This document shows positions 57,097 through 64,000 of a DNA stretch of 64,000 nt, piece after piece; positions within the stretch are counted from its first letter, which is position 1, and each line of letters starts with the position of its first letter. Under the pieces are notes generated by a model that saw only the letters and a list, made by a program, of their open reading frames with translations, had not been told where the DNA came from and ran no database searches. The position numbers and the translations under genes were made by a program. Source of the stretch: Cloeon dipterum (taxonomy: Eukaryota; Arthropoda; Insecta; Ephemeroptera; Baetidae); NCBI RefSeq assembly GCF_949628265.1, contig NC_088787.1, positions 30,432,501 through 30,496,500 of the forward strand, given 5' to 3'.

Positions 57097-57349
57097 CCTA
57101 ATATCTTGTTTTTAATAAATATTAACTTCCTAGAAAGAGAAGGAAAAATCGTACAGACCCACGCTGAGGCAGATTTTAACTGAGCTTTATTACCACATTT
57201 TTATGATAACCACGTAATTTGATAATAAATCACTATTTTCATACATAATCACTTTTAAATGGAATTTATTTGATAAAGAAGCAATATTTATTTTCTAATG
57301 GATCTTGTTTGTCAATGTGAGTCACTAAACTATCAAACTACTTAAAAAG

Positions 57350-58738
57350 TTAGTTGAAAACCCATTTATCCATTTCAAATATCATTTGATCACACAAGAG
57401 TTTCATTTCCTGATTGAAACTTTGTACCTTTTGAAAAACGCGTACCGAGGTTGCCTTTTTTTCTTGCGCATTTCTCTCATCAGAGCCAAGCAAATTTTTT
57501 ATATTTTCCTCAGTCAGTTCGCCACCCTCCGCTGGAGCTATACAAGAAACATGGGCTATTGGCTGCATGGAAACGGCCAGAAGAATCGCCGGCAGTCTGC
57601 TTTCATTATAACCATCCATAAAGTGATCGAATTCGATCGGATCCGGAGTAACGTTGCACGCAGCGTTGAACTGCTCCACGTACGTCCTAATCAGAGCCTC
57701 TTCGTGTTTCGCCCGGAACTCGCTTTTTAAACTCAGGTACATCACGTACAGCAGGTCCGAGTAGACTGGCGCGTATCGAACGATCTGCAGGTCGATAAAT
57801 CTCAATTCCAGCGGTTCTCCAGTGACTGGATGGAACTTCATCATGAGATTGTTCACCCAACAGTCCCCGTGGCACAGAGCATTGAGATATCTAAATAACC
57901 GCAGAGAGTAGTTTAATTTTAAATTTATTTAAATTGTTTTCATACTTTGGATTCTTTTTGTTTGCTGCTATGAGGAGCGGATAGACATTTCCTTCAAAGT
58001 CCCCGATCCAGTCTATATACTTTTGGATTTTGGGAAGGTCACTTCTATAGATGTGTTCCAAAATCGGTATCACGCTGTTCAGCGTGCTAACTTTAATCAT
58101 TTGTTTCCACCACAGTCCGCCGTTGGCTTCGTAAACAACGTCTTGCTCAAACATCTCTGGCACAATCTTCAGCCAGTCCGTCCCTACCGAAGACGCGTGG
58201 AATTTCGCCAGTTCACGCAGTATCATCCTCGTTTGGGATAAATTTAGTATCTGAAACAAAAAGAAAATATGTTATTATTTTCAAATGTTGTAATTTTACC
58301 GACCTGTTGCTTCAACTCCTCAATGTTTTTAGCCATTGCTGCGAAACCATTCAGACTGAGGTCCTCCATAACAATCGTGTTTGCGGAGTGAGCAAAGAAA
58401 AATGTGGCCACCTTCAAATCGAGACACCTTTTCTGCATGATGGGCAGGCACTTTGTGTAAAATGCGATTTCTTGATTAAAAAGCCGCATGTCCTTCGCAG
58501 CGGTCCTCTGTGCTTCCAGGATTGGCATCCTCTTCACGATAAATTGAGCGGTCTTGATCTTTGGATCGTTTCCAACTGTGCAAGTTGCACGCACCCTGAG
58601 GATGCAGGACATGAATCCTTGCACCGAATCCGTACCTTTGAGGACTTCATAGTCGGTTAAATTGGCTTCAGGGCCGCAAATCGTTTTGATGGCAGCAACA
58701 ACATCGCTGGGGTGAACGTGCTCCCTCAACGAGGCCAT
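57350..58738 (-). CDS. Ecdysteroid-kinase-like (EcKL) protein, copy 1
   Basis: Small-molecule kinase of the EcKL/CHK-like family, distant from choline and aminoglycoside kinases; members phosphorylate ecdysteroids or, by inference, plant toxins in arthropods. Three exons: 58738-58304, 58250-57946 and 57890-57350; 426 residues. The N-lobe holds QFIVKRMP (nucleotide-binding Lys) and IVMEDLS at the hinge. The catalytic loop is LCHGDCWVNNLM (HxDxxxxN), followed by the metal-binding Asp in RFIDLQIVRYAPVYSDLLY. C-terminal helices end DKWVF. All catalytic residues are present, so it is probably active; its substrate cannot be told. Cytosolic; no signal peptide. Confidence 0.92.
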
Positions 58739-59106
58739 GACTTGATTTGACGGAAGAAATTTTTATGACGTGCAGAAACAAAGAGCACATAATTCATACA
58801 TTCGAGAAACGAAAACAACACACTCTTATCGCTAAAGTCGTATCAGTGCTCGTTTTATGCGTTCGCGGATACTTGGTCTTGCGATGAACACGAACACAGG
58901 TCTTGCTTAATATATTTTCTATTTATATGCTCTAAATTTATGTCAAAGCAGACAAGGTATGTTTGCTATCGCAACTTTTGTTTAAGTTTCTTGCGTGCTG
59001 ATCAGAAAATTATGAGCATGGAATGTGATAATTTCAAATAAAACAGTTTAAGATTTCTTCTGCAGTCTAAATTTTATTGAGTTTGCGATGCCGAACCATG
59101 AATAAT
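58739..59106 (-). promoter_or_regulatory. EcKL copy 1 upstream region
   Basis: On the gene strand it has CTGATACGACTTTAGCGATA with a GATAAG core near 58826-58830. The CGATAAGAGT site is shared with the copy 3 promoter. The far end holds the copy 2 3' flank. Confidence 0.4.
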
Positions 59107-60511
59107 TTATTTATGAAAAATCCACTTATCCATTTCGATGATCAGCTCTGCCACAGCGCATTTCATATCGTTGCTGAAACTTTTTTCCTCTTCAAATACA
59201 CGTAACGATTTTAACCTCTTCTCTTCTGCGTTCTTCTCCTCCCCCAGAAGATTATTGAAATTTTCTTCAGTTAAGTCCTCGCCCTCAGGTGGAGCTACGT
59301 CTCCAACGAAGACCAAAGGGTACATGGAAGTGGCCAACAGGACCCCGGCAAATCTGCTCTCATTGTATCCCTTCATGAATTGGTCAAATTTTATCGGATC
59401 TGGGGTAACGTTGCACGAAGCGTTGAATTGCTCCACGTAGGTCTTGATCAGCGTCGCTTCGTGCATGGCCCGGAAATCGCTCTTTAAACTCAGGTACATC
59501 ACGTACAGCAGGTCGGAGTAGACCGGTGCGTAACGAACGATCTGCATGTCGATAAACCTCAAATCAAGGGGCTCGCCCGTGTCAGGGTGGGACTTCATCA
59601 TGAAATTGTTCAACCAACAGTCACCGTGGCACAAAGCATTGAGGTACCTAGGGTTAATGATTAAATTTAATTTAATTGCTCTTTTATTTCAAAAGAGTTT
59701 GGTTCAATTCAAATATTTACCTTAGATTTGGTTTATTTGCTTTTATGAGCACTGGGAAAACGTTTCCCTCAAGGTCGCTCATCCAGTCGACGTACTTCTG
59801 GATTTTGCTGGGGTCAGCTCGGTAGATGTGTTTCATGATCGGCAATAAACAATTCAAAATGCTGTTGGAGACCAATTGTTTGATCAGTTTCCCGCCATCG
59901 ACCTCGAAAAGAATATCTTCTTCAAAGTATTGAGGCAAAATTTTCAGCCAGTCCGTACCTTGCGAGGCAGCGTGGAACTTGGCGAGCTCGCGAAAAACCA
60001 TTCGAGTTTGGGGCAGAGTCAATATCTATTATAAAAAAAGTTTAAAACTAAATCATTAAAAACCGGATTATACAAATAATACCTGATGCTTTAAATCGTC
60101 AAAATTCTTGGTCATAGTGCTGTATCCTTGCTGGCTGAGGTCCTCCATCACGATTGTGCTCGCCGAGTGAGCGAACAGACAGTTGACCACTTTTAAATCG
60201 GGACACCTTTTCTTCAAAACTGGAAGACACTTTGTGAAAAAAGTGACCTCTTGTTCAAAGACTCGCGCTGCGGAGTTCCTCTGTGCTTCCAAAACTGGTG
60301 TCCTCTTCACAATAAATTGAACGGTCTTGGTCTCTGGATCGTTTCCAACTATGCAAGTCGCACGCACCCTGAGGATGCAGGACATGAAGCCCTGCACCGA
60401 CGCCGTACCTTTGAGCACTTCATAGTCGGTTAAATGAGCGTCAGAGCCGTGAATCGTTTTTATGGCTGCAATCACGTCGCCAGGGTGCACTTGCTCCCTC
60501 AACGAGGCCAT
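59107..60511 (-). CDS. Ecdysteroid-kinase-like (EcKL) protein, copy 2
   Basis: Three exons: 60511-60083, 60025-59721 and 59647-59107; 424 residues. Very close to copy 1 (starts MASLREQVHPGDV against MASLREHVHPSDV). Key motifs: QFIVKRTP, IVMEDLSQQG, LCHGDCWLNNFM and RFIDMQIVRYAPVYSDLLY, so HxDxxxxN and the metal Asp are intact. Exon 2 (305 bases) and exon 3 (541 bases) are the same sizes as in copy 1. The N-lobe is two codons shorter. Probably active; substrate unknown. Confidence 0.92.
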
Positions 60512-60850
60512 GATTGAAAAATAATTAGAAGACGAGAATGTGCAGAAATCACACTCACACTGTTTTTATATCTCACTATATTAATTGAAATCGAGATAAG
60601 AAGGCGTTGTTTTTTATCTTGTTCTTATCAGTGCACGCTCTTGTCTTTTTCAGGCTAAATTTGACCATGAACCAAATTGATTGATAAAAGTTCATTTGGC
60701 ACTTTAAAAGGAAACGCCTTTGATGACCATATTTCAGAAACGAGAAGATAACATGTTTTAAATTTTATTTTCGTGTGCATTAATCATATATAAACTTTAC
60801 AAATGAGGAAGGAATGAGTGTGATTTTTTTATTATGTAAATAATCTAAAT
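60512..60850 (-). promoter_or_regulatory. EcKL copy 2 upstream region
   Basis: Three GATA cores at 60595-60599, 60614-60618 and 60625-60629, about 85-120 bases before the start codon. The farther half is the AT-rich 3' flank of copy 3. Confidence 0.45.
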
Positions 60851-62239
60851 TTATTTTTTAAAAACAGTTTTGTCTAGCTCGGAAATCATCTCATCAATCA
60901 AAAATTTCATTTCCGACTGGAAATGATGATTCTCATTCAAAGTTTTCAGCGCTATAAATTTATTTCGATCCAGTTGTTCTTCACTGCCCAGCAAGTTGTT
61001 AAAATTTTCCTCGGTTAGTTCTGCTCCCTCTGGGGGAGAAATTCCTCCAACAAACGGAATTGGACACATTGATATAGCCATCAGGATACCAAACAGCCTA
61101 TTTTCATCGTAATCCATGATAAACTGATCTAAATCAATAGGGTCAGGAGTGTGATTGCAGGAAGCGTTAAATTGCTCAACGTAAGTCCGCAACAAGGCCT
61201 CTTCGTGCTGCACCCGAAAATCTCCTTTCAAACCCAGATAAAAGAAATATAAAAGATCAGAGTGGACAGGAGCGAAGTGGACGGTTTGCAGGTCGATTAT
61301 CTTGATTTCGTCACCAGAATCAGGATGCGACCTCACCATAAAGTTGTGCACCCCAAAGTCACCGTGGCACAAAGCATTTTGATATCTAGAATATTTAAGA
61401 GGAAATAATTGGTTTTTTTCTTCGAGAAATAATAATCCAATATACCTTGGATTTGCTTTGTTCACTTTTAAAATGAACGGGAACACGTTTCCTTCGAAAT
61501 CCCTAATCCAGTCTACGTATTTCTGGATTTTGCTAGTTTCATCTCTGTAGATGTGCTCCAAGATTGGAATCACACTTCCTCTGATGCTGTTACACACCAT
61601 TTGCTTGCATGATTTTCCATCATCGACTTCAAGAAGGATGTCTTTTTCGAAAAACTCAGGCATAATCTTCAGCCAGTCCGTTCCTTGTGATGAGGCGTGC
61701 AACTTGGCGAGCTCTCGGATTGCCATTCGTGCTTGGCCAAATGTCAATAACTGAAATAAACTCATGAAATGCTTGGTTAACAATGAGTTGAAATTAACCA
61801 TCACCTGATCCTTCGTGTCTTCAAAGTTTTTCATCAAGGTTGTAAACCCGTTCTGGCTCAGGTCCTCCATGACGATCGTGCTGGCTGAGTGGGCAAAGAG
61901 GCAGTTTACCACCTTCAGGTCTGGACACCTTTTCTTCATGGTGGGCAGGCATTTCGTGAAAAATGCGATCTCTTGGTCAAAGAGCCGCATGTCCTGAACC
62001 ACAGCCTTCTGCGCCTCCAAAGTAGGCATGCTCTTCACAATAAATTGAGCGGTCTTGGTCTCTGAATCGTTTCCAACTGTGCAAGTCGCACGCACCCTGA
62101 GGATGCAGGACATGAAGCCCTGCACCGATGACGTACCTTTGGAGACCTCAAAGTCGACCACATTGGCTTCAGAGCCGAAGATCGTTTTTATGGCAGCAAT
62201 CACGTCGCCAGGATATACCTGGTCCTTTAACGAGGACAT
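60851..62239 (-). CDS. Ecdysteroid-kinase-like (EcKL) protein, copy 3
   Basis: Three exons by comparison with copies 1 and 2: 62239-61805, 61750-61446 and 61385-60851; 424 residues. Both introns (54 and 60 bases) have GT-AG ends at exactly the sister-gene positions, but they are also multiples of three without stops, so the unspliced DNA reads as one long frame. Splicing is favoured because both insertions fall inside conserved segments. Motifs: QFIVKSMP, IVMEDLSQNG, LCHGDFGVHNFM (HxDxxxxN kept, Cys-Trp replaced by Phe-Gly) and KIIDLQTVHFAPVHSDLLYFF. Start chosen at MSSLKDQVYPGDV to match the sisters; the frame extends 15 codons upstream. More diverged than copies 1 and 2, suggesting the older duplicate. 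Confidence 0.9.
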   Translation of the reverse strand: MSSLKDQVYPGDVIAAIKTIFGSEANVVDFEVSKGTSSVQGFMSCILRVRATCTVGNDSETKTAQFIVKSMPTLEAQKAVVQDMRLFDQEIAFFTKCLPTMKKRCPDLKVVNCLFAHSASTIVMEDLSQNGFTTLMKNFEDTKDQVMVNFNSLLTKHFMSLFQLLTFGQARMAIRELAKLHASSQGTDWLKIMPEFFEKDILLEVDDGKSCKQMVCNSIRGSVIPILEHIYRDETSKIQKYVDWIRDFEGNVFPFILKVNKANPRYIGLLFLEEKNQLFPLKYSRYQNALCHGDFGVHNFMVRSHPDSGDEIKIIDLQTVHFAPVHSDLLYFFYLGLKGDFRVQHEEALLRTYVEQFNASCNHTPDPIDLDQFIMDYDENRLFGILMAISMCPIPFVGGISPPEGAELTEENFNNLLGSEEQLDRNKFIALKTLNENHHFQSEMKFLIDEMISELDKTVFKK

Positions 62240-63359
62240 CTCGTTGAAAGTGAATGCGGTGCAGAAAAATACTCTTATCGGCAATGATAGATAAAACTCT
62301 TGTCAGTTATCTCTTATCCTTCGCACGCTCCACTCATTAATTGCTTTTGTCGCAGGCAATGTTCATAACATAGATTGACACTTCTTAATTTGATCAATTC
62401 ATTGTTTCAATTTAGAATTAAGATAATCTGTTTTACAAAATTATGCATAATGAAATGAAATGAATAAATTGAAAAATAAACATGAACTGTTAAGGAACCG
62501 GCCAATTATGCTGAATAAATTGTTAAAAAATTTCAGCAAAACACAGAAACCTGGGGAATAGAAACTTAGTTGATGCGATGCGAGAGAAACAGAAAAAAGA
62601 TAGCTACATCTATGCCACCTGCACTAAAAGGATGCTCGGCGGCACAGTTTCTGTCATTTTGCAAGGCGCTAAAACATTTCTCAATTTCCTCAATTTAAAA
62701 GCCGAATAATTGATGAGATGAACATAGCTAGACCTGTTCGTCAGTAATGTTTGCTAAAGATTTTTGGTTCAAAATTAATTTAAAGAGGAATGATACTGCA
62801 AAATCCTTGTTGCTAATCAATGAACTCATCATGCTTTAGGATTCAGTTGAGGCCAAAATTGATTTAAGTAGCAGTGTATATTCGTGAGAAAAGTGGCTGA
62901 AAAATGGTAAGGACTGTGTCCTTATTTGAAATCCTATTTTATTTCACAACAAAGAGTTTCCCTAAATGGTGGTTTCGTACGCGCTATTGGACAGATCTTG
63001 ATAAGAGAGGAATCGAAATATCTGCCAAGAAAATGTGGTAAAGCGCTGCAAATTTTAGGGAAAATCGGAAAAATTTAATTTTCACTCTAGCAAGGTTTTT
63101 AAAATTGTAGTGAACATATTGTTTATCGACCAACTGCTTATTGCATCCAACAAATCAAATAATTTTCGCAAAGTATCGATCCACTTTAAAATTTACAAGA
63201 GATGCTAAATGCACTAAAGAAGATAGAAAGAAATTTTTTGGTTGGTTTTGCTTGTGCTTCAACCACTTTTTAATCAAGAAGAAATTTATTTGAAACGCTC
63301 TCGATGGAAGCAGCACAGCATAAAATGCAAAAACTAACGATTAAACACACGAAAAGCAG
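62240..63359. other. EcKL copy 3 upstream and intergenic region
   Basis: Starts with the copy 3 promoter, which is dense in GATA sites (62275-62318). From about 62340 to 63360 it is AT-rich with no recognised feature. Confidence 0.5.
62275..62318. promoter_or_regulatory. Cluster of five GATA-type sites
   Basis: GATA cores at 62275-62279, 62286-62290, 62290-62294, 62307-62311 and 62314-62318, in both orientations, 36-80 bases before the EcKL copy 3 start codon. GATA factors (serpent, GATAe) drive fat body and midgut genes in insects, tissues where detoxification enzymes act. Confidence 0.5.
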
Positions 63360-63734
63360 CTTTTTCGCCAGTTAGCCGACGTTGAAGCGCGATGGCAGCC
63401 ACCCCCGCGCCGACGGCGCCGGCGGCGGCGACGTCGTCGACGACCGAAATAATAGAATTTACAAGAACAAAAAAGCGGCCGGGCGAGACGGGATCAGTAC
63501 TCACTCACGTCGAATCAGATTATTAAGCAGCGCATTATTGGCTCTGGATTCTGTTATGGCGCTGGCTGGATTGGCTGGCCGGGTGGAAGGGAGGCCGCTG
63601 TGCCGCCGCCACCGCCGTCGAGGGTGCGAGAGCAGTCACACTCGTGCTCTCTATTAAGTCGGTCGGCGAGGGTTGCGAGGGAGAGACAGCAGGCCAGCCA
63701 TCCCCGACACGTATACACACACGATAGAGTGCGG
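63360..63734 (+). promoter_or_regulatory. GC-rich promoter/leader of the homeobox-type gene
   Basis: Sharp change to GC-rich, CpG-rich sequence, as at a developmental gene start. It contains a short upstream open frame (63392-63526). The transcription start was not identified. Confidence 0.5.
63392..63526 (+). CDS. Possible upstream ORF, 44 codons
   Basis: ATG GCA GCC start, Ala/Thr/Pro-rich (MAATPAPTAPAAATSSTTE), ending TAA 208 bases before the main start. If it lies in the transcript it would lower translation of the main frame. No known protein resemblance; may be outside the mRNA. Confidence 0.25.
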   Translation: MAATPAPTAPAAATSSTTEIIEFTRTKKRPGETGSVLTHVESDY

Positions 63735-63924
63735 ATGCTGAACAGCCGCAGTGGCATGCAGCCGCGCAGCAACGCAGACATGGGCACGACCGACGCCGGC
63801 GGAGGCTCGGCCGCCGACCACCTGCACCCCAAGAGCAGCAGGGTCTACAGCATTGACCAGATTTTGGGACATCACGCCGCCTCCAGACCCTGCGTCTCGC
63901 CCCCGGGAGGACTCCGTGCAGAGG
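63735..63924 (+). CDS. hbn: First coding exon of a paired-type homeobox gene, probably homeobrain
   Basis: Sixty-three codons from ATG at 63735 to a donor (AGAGG then GTCAGT) after 63924; the gene leaves the window to the right. The exon carries SRVYSIDQILGHH, an eh1/octapeptide-type motif (FSIDxILG class) that recruits Groucho in homeodomain repressors. The exact VYSIDQILG form is what I recall for insect homeobrain, expressed in the anterior brain; Rx, Arx and other paired-type proteins have related but different octapeptides. The rest of the exon is low-complexity (Gly, Ala, Ser, Pro, His). No homeodomain is visible, so the identity rests on this one motif. Confidence 0.55.
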
Positions 63925-64000
63925 GTCAGTCCGGTTTTCTTAATATAATTCGCTTTGTCTGTGTCAGACCGATCTGACATTTTTCTAGATCAGTCTCTTT

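Noticed and set aside
1-64000. tRNA, rRNA and CRISPR features
   Set aside because: No A/B-box pairs with cloverleaf, no rRNA blocks and no direct-repeat/spacer arrays were seen in the reading.

Overview
The window looks like arthropod nuclear DNA, most likely from an insect. It is AT-rich, and its spliced genes have many short introns (about 50-200 bp). The gene set is typical of arthropods: an atypical E2F, a MESH1-type ppGpp hydrolase, tandem flavin monooxygenases (FMO) and ecdysteroid-kinase-like (EcKL) genes. The compact introns and low gene complexity would suit a small-genome insect such as a mayfly, but that is a guess; the order cannot be fixed from this sequence alone. Exon models below were built by hand from splice consensus and protein family conservation. 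Each complete multi-exon model gives an intact reading frame.

Layout. 1-8280 has no convincing gene; it holds hairpins and dispersed repeats. 8281-23591 is a compact housekeeping block: DCTN3 (-), a roughly 950 bp divergent promoter with two E2F-type sites, an E2F7/8-like gene (+), a GT27 polypeptide GalNAc-transferase (+), then convergently TACO1 (-) and ALG13 (-) only 92 bp apart, MRPS18C (+) and MESH1/HDDC3 (+). A broken copy of an E2F exon lies between MRPS18C and MESH1. 23592-44774 is a 21 kb gene desert with microsatellites, several copies of a foldback-type repeat family and LINE-like 3' tails. 44775-53396 carries four tandem FMO genes, all on the minus strand with the same eight-exon plan. 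53853-57096 is a young, rearranged Ty3/gypsy-type LTR fossil arranged as a palindrome. 57350-62239 carries three tandem EcKL genes (-) with the same three-exon plan and GATA-motif-rich upstream regions. 63360 to the end is GC-rich and holds the first coding exon of a gene with an eh1-like motif (YSIDQILG), most likely the paired-type homeobox gene homeobrain (hbn), which continues beyond the window.

The FMO and EcKL clusters are both families used by arthropods in detoxification or small-molecule conjugation (N/S-oxygenation and phosphorylation). Their adjacency may be functional or accidental. TACO1 and MRPS18C are both mitochondrial translation factors, and GALNT and ALG13 are both glycosylation enzymes, but no operon-like logic is proved. 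No clearly new biological system was found. The most unusual items are the palindromic LTR fossil whose end repeats exist in long and intron-less-looking forms, three GC-AG introns, the foldback repeat family, and the GATA-dense EcKL promoters.
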